From the NCBI RefSeq assembly GCF_000224145.3, contig NC_020175.2, positions 4,511,800 to 4,575,799 on the forward strand: a stretch of DNA of 64,000 nt. The letters are read 5' to 3'. The translations under genes were made by a program, and so were the position numbers. Source of the DNA: Ciona intestinalis. Lineage: Eukaryota > Chordata > Ascidiacea > Phlebobranchia > Cionidae. Under the pieces are notes generated by a model that searched no databases, had not been told where the DNA came from, and was given only the letters and a program-made list of their open reading frames with translations. Every line of letters starts with the position of its first letter. Position 1 is the stretch's first letter. Shown here piece by piece: positions 36,301-50,100 of this stretch.

Positions 36301-37500
36301 ATGTTGGAAAAATTTGCCTAAATAAAGAACCTACATGGCTTGTAATATAAATACAAATGTCCATCAGTGTAAAATCTACAACAAAATGTCCTCTGTATAA
36401 TCCAACTCCAAAATCGTCCGTGAAAAGTTGTGCCTTCAAGTGCAATTGTATGCGTATATGGCATTAAATTCTACAATTCTTCAATTACGTTCGCATATTA
36501 TCTCTCTTTTTAATTATGGAACAAAGCTAACCCGGTCTGCATACGACTTCATCCTCCACAGGGCGCCAGAGAGCAGCCTAGACATACCTAAAGGCCATGT
36601 TACCACAACGATACACATAGGTTCAGCTTACAACGCATAATGCGGGACTTCCAAACCCATATACGTGACTTTAATTTTAATAAAGCGTTTCTGACTACTT
36701 CGTACACAGTTTTTCCGGGCCTCAGGTTGTTTGGGAAATATTTCCCCCGAAGGCGATTTTAATGAGATATAGCGGAAACAACCATATCGACGATTTACGC
36801 CTTTTGTTTACATCAGACCAAATCGTTTGTTGACGTCGACAATTCATCGCCATACATTGTGACGTCATTGGGCCGCCGACCACGCGCTATGACGTCAAAA
36901 ACCATGTCATGAGGTGGTTTGTTGCGATATTAGACTCGTTTTAAAAGACCGCATCAATTTGTGTATACTTCCGAATTGATATGACAGAAATAGAAGATTG
37001 ACGTTTTTAGAGTTCCTTAAATTCATCTCGGCGTTGCGGGATGAACGTTTTATAGAAAGTGATTCGAAACCCCTGGCCACGTTATTAAAATAGAACTGGA
37101 CTGAGAACTGGGGTGAGTCAGAACTGTCTAAACCGGCTGTGTAGTTGTACCGAATATTCCAAAGGTGCAAACTTGTCTCTTGCGGTTTTAACTGGAAAAC
37201 ATATACATTGACTAATACTGTGATCTTTAAAACAGTGATTCGTCTTACGAAAACGTAGCGGAATTTAAAAACTGTGGGTTTAGTTTATTTTGAATCTCAG
37301 TTTTAAGTAATGACGTTGGTCTTGTGAAAATTGCCGCCGAAATTGGAAAGTATCCCTAATTAAGGTTTAATTATAGTTTTTCGGTCACGATCTTAACGTC
37401 TTTCCATTTCCATGTTTTCGACATATACAGAATTGCGTATTATAAGAACGAATTGCGTATTTTGAAAGCTCGAACTTCTTGCAGTAAACCGCTCGAAACT
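30330..37500. other. Seven-kilobase gene-poor region
   Basis: I find no supported gene. It is less AT-rich than the introns and contains many short overlapping open frames on both strands (for example 32133-32432 and 35550-35831) without domains. An acceptor-like site at about 34902 is followed by a roughly 50-codon open frame to about 35060 (starts RCPEIPFWHSTVQYV) with no clear partner exon. Two CTCF-like motifs lie at 35830-35844 and 36204-36218, and CRE sites begin at 36831. Long-range regulatory DNA for the flanking genes is a reasonable guess. Confidence 0.45.
35830..36218. promoter_or_regulatory. Two CTCF-like motifs in the same orientation
   Basis: AGCGCCGTCTAGCGG (35830-35844) and GGCGCCATCTTGTGG (36204-36218) each differ at one position from the CTCF core consensus written on this strand (RSYGCCMYCTASYGG). 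They are about 370 bases apart and could mark an insulator between the peptide-gene region and the protease/TSR genes. A motif match alone is weak evidence. Confidence 0.25.
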
Positions 37501-37560
37501 TTGCTGACGTCACGCCAGCTACCTACGTCAGAAACCTGATTTATTTTAGTAAGATGGCGG
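36831..37560 (+). promoter_or_regulatory. CRE cluster and YY1-type start element upstream of the first protease/TSR gene
   Basis: TGACGTCG (36831), TGACGTCA (36860, 36890 and 37505) and TACGTCA (37524-37530) are followed by AAGATGGCGG at 37551-37560, a YY1-type initiator-associated motif in a GC-rich patch. A 5' UTR exon may begin here and splice to an acceptor at 38009-38010 (tctgttgcag). The ATG in the YY1 motif opens only a 23-codon frame. Confidence 0.4.
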
Positions 37561-38133
37561 TGCAAAGCACTGTCATCGAACGGGCGGCGAAAACGCAGCG
37601 CTTCGGGCGCCGATCCTGCGTCTAATTAGGTCTGTGAGAAGTTAACTCGTATCAAGTGAATAGTAAACAGGGTTTCAGAGAAAAGTAAAATTTTCTAACT
37701 AACTTGAAAAAGTAGCATTAAGCCCCAATTGCTAGAGCCGCTGTGTCGCTGTGTTGGTGCAGTATTTTAAAAAAATGACAGAAAACGACAAAAGGTCAAA
37801 AGAAAACCGAAAAGAAAGCATTGCTGTCTCCAGACTGTAAATAAACGAACAGTTATAAGGTTAAATTTAGTTCCACGAGCGACATGTCTATTGGCATATA
37901 CTTGTTCCAATTACTTATCTTTAATTAATTACCTCATTATAAACCGTGTATTTTGCTTATTAGGAATACGTGAACTTTTTTCTATTCGAGCTTTATTTTT
38001 TCTGTTGCAGGAGCAGACACACCAAAACAGACAGAATACTGCTTTATCTTAAGAAACTGTAACTAGCAGTTTAAGCTATAGCTGCTTATATAAATTTATT
38101 TTATCTGAAAGGTTCGACTAAGTTGTTCCAGAG

Positions 38134-41100
38134 ATGTTATCTATCAGGTATGCCAAAAATTATCATTATTATTTGTGTCTTGTATTAATCGAATTTAATT
38201 AGCTAAAGATAATAAATTATAGGAAGGATTGTACTGCTATAGTTTTATGCTTGTGTTAATATAGTTCATGTGGTTTATTATTACACTGTCAATTTGACAC
38301 CTCCATATCATAGCAAAGTTAAATAACAACGTTCCACATACTTATTACTTCTTTTTTATGACTCGATTACTGTATTGGTTTGTTTTTAACCTTAACGTCG
38401 TACAGATAAAATAACTTTACCTTCTCTTACAAAATTAACTTGGTTTTATTTGATAATTTTAAAATCTTTTTAATCGTCAACTTTAATCATTTAATATCAA
38501 CACTGCGTAGGTTAATAACGGTGGTTTTGTTATGCTCTCTTCACCTTCACAGAGTAGAAGCCCAAGGTGAGACGAGTTCCTTCTTAACTTGTATTAATTA
38601 GGACGTAACAAAGTATAACTTCGCGATAAGAATTATTGTTTTCGGGTTTGTTCACGCTGTTTGTTTTAGCATGGAGGGAAACGTATACAGTCAGAACTTT
38701 TTCTGTTTTATTTTCTACAGAGCGTTTTGTTCCAACTATTCCTATACTGTTGAAATATATCACTTACTTTACACAATCTACAGAAACACATTAACGAATT
38801 TAATTATTAATCCAGTATTCGTGTTTTAGCTGCAAAAATGAATTTCAATATGTGCTTATATTACGTGCTGGTTAAAATATGTTCTTAGTTGTGCTTACCC
38901 AATTTAGATCTAACACATTACACATTACCCTTTAGCATGTACCGACCAATCCTGGTGTCAATCTTTTGCACACTTCTGCACCAATGCTCGTTATGCGGCC
39001 AGCATGAGGACAAACTGTCCCAACGTATGTGGTTCATGCCCGAGTACAGGCGGATCAAGCGGTGAGTATTCCCAGTGTTTTATATAGAAGGTTGGGGAAG
39101 ATGGGACACCTTTTCTTTTTATTTTCTCGCTCAATTTGGTAGCAAACAAAGAAAATGCAAAGAATTATAAAACCGTATCCTCACGACTCCCCTAGACCGT
39201 TGTTAATTGTTTAAAAGACGATCCGGATATTTGGATATCATGTGCTAAAGGTGTCCCATCTTCCCCCACCCTACTGTAATACTTTTTCAGGGTGAGGTTT
39301 ACTCATCGAAGGCTTGGGATTTAGGTCATATGTGGCCTAAAGTGCGCACAAGCGGTGAATACGTTAAGTTTATGGGAATGAATTCAGTGATCACACATCA
39401 TCGCCATGTGAAAAGGAACTAATGTTTTCGACTTTTCTGTAAAAATCACTTCAGAGTATTGCTCATTTCCCATGTTCACGTCTCTTAACCAAATAAAGAA
39501 TAGAGTGTTATTAAAATCTATACATTTATATTAGGATGGGGGAAGATGGGACATTCATTTATTTTATTTTCTCGTTACATTTGGTAGTAAACAAAAAAAA
39601 CATTTAAATAAATATAAAACCATATCCTCGCAGCTCCCATAGACCGTTGTTAATTGTTTGAAACACGATCAGGATAGTTGAATATTATGGGCTAAAGGTA
39701 TCCCGTCTTCCCCCACCCTACAATATATATATATTATAATTTGATTATGTCTTTCTTTCAGTGAGGTGTGGTTCTAATAACGGAGAATGCGAGCATCTTT
39801 GCCACATTAACAACGACGTGATTCAATGCAGTTGCCATCCTGGTTATGAGCTTGCAAGCAACGGGAAAAACTGCACAGGTATAGGCCTTATAGAAAAGTT
39901 TGCTTGGATCTTGGAATACCGCATTTAACTTGGTTTGTAGCTGGAGTATTACGATACGTGTTTGATTTCAAACAGAAAACCAACGGGGCAAATTATTTAA
40001 TAGTTCAGCATGCGGTGTAGCAGACGGTTAAGAAGCTTTAAAATCATTTACAATTGACACGTACTTCACATTATGACACATCTTAAGCTGTGGTTTTGCA
40101 ATTGCCCGCAGACATGGAAATTGCGTTGAACTGTGCTAGATTTTATCCGAAATGTTTCTATTTCAGACGTTGATGAGTGCGCAACTATGGACTTCCCATG
40201 CCCGAACCCGAGCATTCCGTATTGCGTCAATTTAAGAGGAAATTTTCAATGTTCAAATCAGTCATGTCGTGCCATTAGTGGGCAAAACAACCGCTATCAA
40301 AGTGGTACTTGTTGCCAGCAGGAAATAGGTAATTGCGGCGAGTCGATATGAACGTGTAAAAGATATTTTTTCGTCATATTGCTTGAAAAAATTTACACCA
40401 GGGTGTATATCCTATAGGGATTGCACCTTTTATAGTTTTCCTCCGAAGCGAAGGTCGCTGTAACTTTAGTGTTTGTAAAATAGCGGTTTGATTTCCTTGC
40501 GAACACGTACTCCGATGCTATATGCGTCGTGGTGGTTTATTTATTAAACCCCAATCTATATTTTAAAGTTGTCATCGCCGTATTTTATTATACGCACAAA
40601 TTTAATTCTTTCTACAGGGTCCACATGTGGTAGAGACGTAACTGCTGCAGACGAACGCATTGTCGGTGGTAAATCTGGCTTTCTCGGAGGTTGGCCGTGG
40701 ATGGTACATTGGTTTTACGTAACTTCAGTGGTCTATTGGTTTATTAGTAAATACAGTCATAAAATCATAATGCAACTGTTCAATCCTAATTGCTCTCGCA
40801 TTTTCACGAACCGCAAGTTCGTTATGGTTTAGAATAGTAACATTATTTAAGTATTTTATTTCACCCCAAAGATTTTTTTAACGAATTATTTTTATAAGAC
40901 TACCATGTTTTATTCATATTATACTATCCTATAGGTAAGTTTTGTTGCATATATCTAGGTCTACATACTTATTGATGGTTCTACATTATGTGGAGGTACA
41001 TTGATTGATGAGAATTGGGTACTCACTGCGGCTCATTGCTTTAGGTTTGTTAAACATTTTAACTATTTGTTTGTAAAGAATTAAATCTGTTTATATTATT

Positions 41101-44100
41101 GAAAAATGACTTTTACTGTTTCATTTGTTGTAAATTAGTCTAGATAATTGGTGTTTTTAGGGGATTTTTATGGGTTTGACAAGACTTTTAACCTTACTTG
41201 ATTAAATCAAGAATAGTAACATAATTAAATTTTGGGAACATTACAGTATTAATGAAACTTTTAACGTGTTTACAGAACAGCCACAGCCAGCACAACAGTT
41301 AAAATGTATTTTGGTCGTTTAAATCCTTATGCCACTCAAGCACAAGAACCGCATGTTCAAATTCGTGATGCTACTCAGGTAATTCTGTCTCCTAATAAAT
41401 AAAAAATACTTTTGTGGTTGTTAAGATAGGAAAATCTTTTTCGATTTAAGATAAGTTTCTGAAAAGTCAAATCTGCCAGCAAATGTTTAATGACCATTCT
41501 AAAAGTGTATATTCTTTTTAGTTGATATTGCATGAGCAATGGGACAAGAACAGGTTCCCGTACAATGATATTGCATTGCTTCGTGTCAGCAGCCCTGTTG
41601 TCTCTGGTCCATTTATAAGCAAAGTGTGTCTACCAAACGGGGAAGTCCCACCACCAGGAGCTAGATGTTGGGTTACAGGGTATGGTACAACAGGTAGGAT
41701 ATTCCAAATCATAAAGTAAATATCTGCTCAATAGTTAAATTAAAGAACAATATTTTTAAGTTTTATTGGCTACACAACATACACAGTTTAAAATTTCAAC
41801 TTTATTAGCTGTGTTTAAAAATCTTAATTTAAAAAAGGTCATCTCTTTATAGAAACTGTTGCAAAAATAATGCCTTTAAAGGTAAATCTCAAATGTTCAT
41901 TCGGTGAAGTTTCGTTTATTTTATATCAGTTCTCATACTTATCCTCATGTTACAATATTGATATTACAAATATTGTATTATCACAGCGTACAGAGGACCA
42001 GCTGCAAAAATTCTCAGAGAGGTTCAACTCCCCATTGTTGATATTAATACATGTGCAAGGTCATACAACTCCACACAGTATCCAATCGATACACAGAAGA
42101 TGTTATGTGCTGGTTATAGAGGAGGTGGAAGGGATGCATGTCAAGGTAGGTGGAGTGTTTGGACACATAATCTTAAAGTTACACTTACAATTTTTGTTGA
42201 GGTTACCTTTTCTAAAAGGGCAAAATTGTAACAGTTGTGCTAAAAGTCCCAATAGCACCTGTCGCAGAATTTAAAAGAATCTTTTTTCGCTAATATATGG
42301 TATAATGGTTGCGCCAAAAATAATGAAGAAGAATTAACAAGTGGTAACCCTCTTTTAGAGTTTTGTGGTTTAGATAATTCATTATATATAATTATGTCTC
42401 CTGACTTTTATGTGGTTCATATGTTGATAACAGTGCACCCACTGCTGCTTAATTAGTCTCATTATCTTACAGTGTATGTAGATACTATCAACCATCTTGA
42501 CTTAAATCTCATAATAACATGGTTTTATCGAAATTTTGTGTAATTATTGCATAGTTCTCTACTTTGATCTTTTGCTCTTACATGTATTTTTTACAGATAT
42601 ATATATTGACCTAGATTCTGTATTTCTGTCTGAATTAGGTTAACATTAATTATATTTTACTTTAAGATCAGTGTACCCAAAGATTATTCTCATATAAGTG
42701 ACCATGTGTTCAGTTCATTACTTTATAAAGCAACTATATTTTCTTTTGCAAGGTGACTCTGGTGGTCCATTAGTTTGTCAACGTTGTGACTCATGTTCTT
42801 GGTACATTGCTGGTGTTGTGTCTTATGGAAAGGGTTGTGCGAGTCCCAACTACTATGGTGTGTACACTAAAGTTGAAATGTATGAAGAATGGATAAACAC
42901 GAAAACAAATATTCAATTTAACAAGAACAGGAGATGCACTCCAGGAGGTTAGTGGTGAATTAATTTAATATAAGATTATCACTAAGCTTGTTCATCAGAA
43001 AAGGTTACAAAGTTTTTTTAATATTTATACTCCTTATTGTTTACTCTATATGGTTTTAGGTCACTGTTTTACTTTACAAACTTATATATAGATAAGATTT
43101 TTCACTGCATAGTGAGAAGGATTAGTTGTATCACCACAGTTGCTACTGCTGTGAAATCATTTAAATCTTATGTTAAATTGATAGGAGGTGCAGGTTGGAC
43201 ACAATGGGCAAGTTGGCAGTTATGCACACAAACATGCGGCACTGGATCTCACATTCGAAGACGGACTTGTGTATCAGGCACAGCTGGAGGACCCGGTTGC
43301 CGGGGAAATGAGTTGGAAACGCAGAGCTGTAACACTCAACTCTGTCCAAGTAAGAATACTAAGTCGCATAAATTAACAAAATTAGCGAAAAAAATCACCT
43401 GAAAATATTTTTCTTTTGATATAAATTTTATCACAAGATAACAGCTTTTAGTATGATTGCGATTTTTAGTAGTACAAATTATTGACTATAATTTAAATAT
43501 AATTATTGACAACATTTTCCAATATACCCATGTGGCCATGTCTTGAGGTGTATTACTTTGAACACAGGTTGGGGAGTTTGGGCAGCATGGGGGCCATGTG
43601 ATGCAAACTGTGGGGCAGGAGAGAGAATGAGAAGTAGGCCATGTCTTAATGGGAACATTGGTGATGTTGGATGTGAAGCATCTGGTGCAAATGCAACAGA
43701 GGTGAAGATTTGGTTAAAATAGCTTGGATTTGACTGTTTTTATGTTTCAAATAAAGTCCTAAAACGCAATGTATAAACTTTATCTTATTAGTTTTATCAA
43801 ATTAAACATAACATAGATTTATGTATCCACATTAAAAAAATATTATATTTTTATTTTACTTTTTAAATTTTTATGTGTGTAATTGCTTCTGTGAGTGAGA
43901 GATTCTTCTTATTTATTAAGCTAGCCTGATTTTCAGCCTTGTAATACCGATGACTGTCCAACATGGTCTGTATGGAGTGGGTGGTCAACTTGTACAGCTC
44001 AATGTGGTGGAGGAACAAGAACGGCTACAAGGACATGTAACACTATGGGGACATCGAACCCTTGTAGTGGTAAGAATAATATGATGATACAATTTTTCTC

Positions 44101-47100
44101 AAAAACAACACCGTTTGTGTAACTTCAGTTTAGGAATAAATTTGGTTATGTTTTTGCCCGATTGTTTTGTATGTAAGAAAATTCTCTCACACGGACTTTC
44201 TCAAAAAATGTAAAAACATGTTTTAGATAGTGTATAAAACAAAAATGGTCATAACAAGATAATTACTATCATTAATACAAATGTAACACCCCATTTGTAC
44301 TTTTACATTCTACAGGGAGTGCTGCCAAATCTGAATCTTGCAGCACTTTACAATGTCCAACATGGAACCAATGGGTATGGTCAGTTTGTTCAAGAACTTG
44401 TGGAGGTGGTACTCAAATGGGCACCAGAACCTGTAATCAACATGGTGGCACAGTTGAATGTGATGGGGATGCAACACAAACAAGATCATGTGAAACACAG
44501 ATGTGCCCACGTGAGTAGTTTAAAATGTATTTTCTTGTTGGCATCATTATGACTTTAAAAGATACTACTTTATTACAGAGTAAGATGGGAAGACTGATAC
44601 TGTATTAGGGTTACCAATATGTTAAATCTGTTTTACAGTTTTCTTATTGTAATGATAGTATTGTTGGAAATTTTTCTTGGTATAATGTTTTAAAGGGGAT
44701 AATTTAGAGAGATTACAATTTTAACCAAATGATTTTTAAAGCTTTGATTTACTGCGGAGATAATTTTTGGGATGAAATTTATTTCTATTTTTTTCATTAG
44801 GTTGGGGACGTTTTGGTGCATGGCAGAGTTGTAGTGTGTCGTGTGGTGGAGGAACAAGAGAAAGATCTCGCCCATGTATGGATGGGGAGATTGGAGATAT
44901 TGGATGTCCTCCTCAAGAAGCAACTGAGACAGAGGTAAGAAGATTAAACTTATTTATTTTGTATGATCTTTAAGGTGTATGCAGTAAGACATATGTGTAA
45001 TTTGCAAAGGTAAATAAGTGACATTGATTATTTTGGTCACTGTTTAAAACTTTGCTTGTTGTACCAATACACTATGCCACATCTTTTTGTGCTTATTTAT
45101 AGCACGATAAGCATATTTCAACACATACCCTATAAAATTTAAACAATTTTTAAGCTTAACTGTAATAAATTCTGTAAATCTGACCCTAATCTGGTGCTCA
45201 TGGAATTGACTGATTCTTGTGTAAAAAAACAGTAAGGATCTGGTGCTACGAAAATGTAACAGTCAAAAATCTGTTTATTAGCATGGTTTATCTTTACAGG
45301 CTTGCAATGAACAACTATGTGGCACTTGGGAACAGTGGTCCCCTTGGTCTACTTGCTCCTTGTCCTGCAATGGTGGAAGACAAACAGCTTCCCGACAATG
45401 TACTGGGGGTACTGTGGGAGAAGGGGGTTGTCCTGGAAGTGATACAAAATATCAACTATGTCAAACTGACGATTGTCCATGTAATATTTGCTTTAATTTG
45501 CAGTTGAAAATCTTTTAATCCTATTTGATTAAAAATAAATTTTATTTATTCTCGCATGGCATGGCAGCGACAACACACTTATTTTAAAACAGTGTTCTGT
45601 TTCATATACACTTCTAATTGGGTGTTAATACAAAGTTTTTTGTTAAAACATTAAATAATTTCGCTTTTCAGTATGTATAACAGTTATGCATGGCTTTATG
45701 GTATGACTTTATTCAGAAGTTCAAGTAACTTTTGGAGTTGTATATACCCAATCACTGTTTTAATGTGTGTTGTTGTTGTTACAGCTTGGGCGCCATGGTC
45801 TGCATTCAACCAATGCAGTAAATCTTGTGCCAGTGGTACCAAGACCCGGAGTCGAAACTGTAACAATGGAAATATTGGAGATGGTGGATGTAATGGAGAT
45901 GCTAGCATGACGATGGTAAGTGACTGGTCTAAAACTACTTAAATTTACGATTGGACTTATTAGAGGAAATGTAACTAAATAACTAAAAAACATTAGCAAA
46001 AATTTTGCAGCAAATTTTAAGCAATATCATAAAATGTGTTTTAATATTACAAAAAAAAACTTTTTTGAACTAAGTTAATAAACATACATTTTTTTCAGTC
46101 ATGCAACACACACAGTTGTCCTCACTTTTCTGAATGGAGTCCATGGGCGGAATGTTCAAGGTCTTGTAATAATGGAACTACTGTAAGGGAACGAACATGT
46201 ATTGATGGTGTCATTGGTGACCAGGGTTGTATTGGTCAGACCAGTGGTAGCAAAGCATGCAATGTCCATGGATGTCCCTGTAAGTAAACATTTCAACTTT
46301 TAATTTTTAAATATAAAACTCAAGTTAAATATATAAATTAATGGCACTTCTTTATCCTATTACACTGATTAATATTACATAGACCTCGTACCAACTTATG
46401 ATTTTTTATGAATGTAACTTTGTATGTTATTTTTTATCTTTTCCACTAAAGTCTTTTGTGTCTTAATATTATTTACTCATGCTAAATGAACCATAAAATA
46501 TCACTATGTTATTGGCCTAAACACACAATGACTTTGGCATGTTTTAACTACGTAGAGATTCCTATTTATAAAATAGTTCGATCAAATTTCAATGTTTAGT
46601 TTCAAAGATCATTGATTTTAAACCAAATTTTACTTTTGCTTTCCTTTCATATTTATTTTCACTGATCTAAATTATCTTATAGTTTTCACTGAATATACAA
46701 GTTGGAGTGCATGCAATGCGTCTTGTGGGGGAGGCCACAAAAGCAGAACCAGAACTTGCGAGAATGGAAATGTAGGACAAGATGGGTGTGTGGGGGACAC
46801 AGTGAACCACCAGGTGTGTTACAAATTGTGTTTTATCAATTTTTATAAAACTATTCTGCAATTTCTAAATATACCACCCTATTTGTATATGTTACAATAT
46901 TTCTGCAAATTCTTACATTTACCCATTTTATTATTTTTTTAATATTTTAATGCAAAATTTTCACCAATTCCTTTGATACTTTCACACCGTAAGTATATTA
47001 ATATTATGAATTTATATTTAATCTTACAGTCTTGCAACGTATTCGCTTGTGCCTCATGGAGCGACTGGTCTGGCTGGACCTCTTGTTCTGCTACTTGTGG

Positions 47101-50100
47101 AAGCGGCACAAAACAAGCCGTTCGTATTTGCTTGAATGCAAACAGTCTCACAAATTGTGAAGGCAGTAACACTAAAGTGATAAATTGTCAAAGAAACCCA
47201 TGTCCTGGTATGTACAATGGTTTATAAACTTACACAAAGATGTTTTTGTTGTTCAAAGCATTATAAAGATGTTTACTGTATTTTTTATTAGCACATTATT
47301 TGGTTTTGTATTAGTGAATACTTTTCTTTATGAATATCGGAGTAAATAAAAACTACAGAACATAATCTGCTTGTAACATTCATAGTGCGGACTAGTTGAA
47401 AAAATTGTTCGGTCTGTCTGTACAGTTTTAGCTCAAATTAAATGATTTTTAGTGAAAATGAATTTTAGATTACATACCTATCTTTGCATTCAAGCTTAAT
47501 TTAATTTAATATTTTACAGGAGAGTACACAGATTGGTCGACATGGAGTGAATGCAGTACTACTTGTGGTCCAGGCACCAAAACAAGACATAGGAATTGTA
47601 CAGGGGGAAGCTGCAATGATGGACTTACTGAAACTGAAAACTGTTTAGACACTGTGTGTGGTAAGTGGAAACCTTTAATATTTCTTAAGCTACTTTAATC
47701 CTCTTTACGCATAGAGTTATTTAACTTTTTTCAATATAGGTTTGTTTCTGAAAGCTGTATACAGTTTATTTCATTGTTTTAATGCTTGAAAAATTTGAAA
47801 AAGTGTAAAGAAAAGCATGAACTACATTTAAACATTTTGTCACAGTTGGCGAATGGACAGCTTGGACGCCATTTACCCCTTGCTCTAAATCATGTGGCTT
47901 GCACGGGTATAAGACGAGAAGTCGCCAGTGTTTGGTAAATATTTCGTTCTGCTGTTAAATTCCTTCTCTTTTATTTATTTATTAATTTGATCTGAGGTAC
48001 TGTTTTTAAAGATAGAAATAAAACTTAAGTAATCTTATAAACAAACATTCATGTAGCTTTACTGTGAAATTTCTTCTTTGCTAGATATTTTAACTACTAG
48101 GTTAAGTTACGGATCAGATTTGTGTTTAAAATTATTTTAAAATATTACTTTGAAGATAGCTGCCTGAAAAATAATCCTCATAAATATTTATTAAACTAAA
48201 TTGTTTCTATTAAATTGTGTGTAAAGTAACAAATGCATTAATGCTTTTTTTACCCTGAACAGGGTGGTGGAACTTGTAGTGGACCATCTTTCATAAACAC
48301 AACATGTGGTGTGGAATGTCTAATAGAATGGGCTTCTTGGGGAACATGGGGAGAATGTGATAGAAGTAAGTCGAATACAATGCATTAGGAGCTTGTTTGG
48401 TAGAATTGTGTTTCACTATGGGAAACTTAATCACATTTTACATGATTAGAAAAAGAAATATTTTTTAAATTCTTTTTCAGTAATGTTATTGTTAAATATT
48501 AATGTGACTGAACTCTACCTTTGCTTTATACTAACTGTTAAATGGCTTTGTGAACTACTACAGTATAACTAGTATGTGACCAAACAAATCAAGTGGAACT
48601 GATTTGTTAAGAAGCACCGTAACACAGCAATGTTAAGTTCATTTTATGCCAACACACTTTTATAGCTTGTTCTGGAGGAACAAGAACAAAATCAAGATCT
48701 TGTAATGGAGGAAGCATAGGCAGTGCTGAATGTCCCAGTAATGCAGCAACTATGGTATCAACTTGTAATGAGACACCATGTCCAGGTAATGTACCTAATA
48801 CTGTGGGGAAATATGAGACTAAAGTTCATTGGTTTGGGGAAAAAAAATAAAGGTTTTTGAAGCATAGGCATGAAAAAGATAGAATCAATTTGTGTGAAGT
48901 AAAGTTAAATTCTAAACAACCCCACTGATGTCATTTTTAACCATTGTAAAATGTACATCAATGGTACTATTTGATCCATATAGCATCACCATTACAGACC
49001 TCTGGGCCACTTTGAGCTATCTCATACAATTCGTAATACATTTTTATGAGAGTTTTTGGTATAGCTTACCATCTGATCGACCGAATACATTAATATATTT
49101 TATTTTTTAGATTGTGTTGATGGTGCAATGGCAAACTGTGCAGGATATGTCACATCTTTCACTAGCTTCTGCTACAACTTTCTTGATTACGCATTTAATA
49201 ATTGCCCAGTTGCATGCAACTTTTGCCGTGAGTAACATTTTTATTTCTTCTAGAAATTATATCATGTTATTTTCTCTTTGTACCAGTATGACCTGGAACT
49301 TGGTATGTGAGTTAAAAACATATTTTGGGCGAGAATTATTATAAAACCCAATTCGTATGACATTATTAGACCGTTGTGAATTCTATAAAACACGCTCAGG
49401 ATATTCGGATATTATGTGCAAAAAGTGTCCCATCTTACCTCACAGTACTGTATTAGTAACTTTACGACATACGTGCAAAAGACGTCAATTTTTATAAAGA
49501 TATTTACATTTATACAAAATCGAAACAATTTATTTCAGATGAAGCATGGGGTGCTTGGTCCACTTGTACGTTTACTTGTGGTGGTGGGGCACAAGTTCGT
49601 ACGAGATCTTGTCGGAACTTATCTGGACGTGGCTGTAAAGGTTCACCAACTCAAACTAGATCGTGCAACGTTCAATCCTGTTCAGGTATCGGGATATTTA
49701 TTTGTTTCACATTGAGCGTAAGTGCTCGCATTGACTTAAAAGATAATAGATGTTAAATGCTGCTACCATTGTTTATTTGTCTCCTGAAACACAATGGATG
49801 TTTATTGCTCCAATCCGATAGTGACAAATGAGTAGTCGAAATCCAAATAGACCCCATAAAAGAGAAAAAACAGTTGGCCACAAAGTTACATACGACGTAA
49901 CGTGTAGGCGGGCACCGCGTTCAAAAATCCTGCATAACAACCTTTTACGCGGTGATAAATACGTAACAGTTTTTAATCATCCATCTTCGTAATTCAGGCT
50001 TCACACAGTGGTCTATGTGGTCTCAATGTACTGTGAGCTGCGACGGAGGGAATCAATATCGAACACGGGAGTGCCCAAGCGGAATCGAATGTCCAGGAGA

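Larger units (their letters stand above)
38936..40328 (+). other. Gene 1: N-terminal ShKT, EGF and cbEGF-like exons
   Basis: Exon 38936-39061 encodes a six-cysteine ShKT domain (CTDQSWC, FC, NC, VCGSC). Exon 39762-39878 encodes an EGF domain ([20 protein letters not shown]). Exon 40167-40328 opens DVDEC, the calcium-binding EGF start, with later cysteines spaced unusually and a CC pair before the protease. All three are symmetrical phase 1-1 exons, the class that shuffles easily. Confidence 0.85.
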
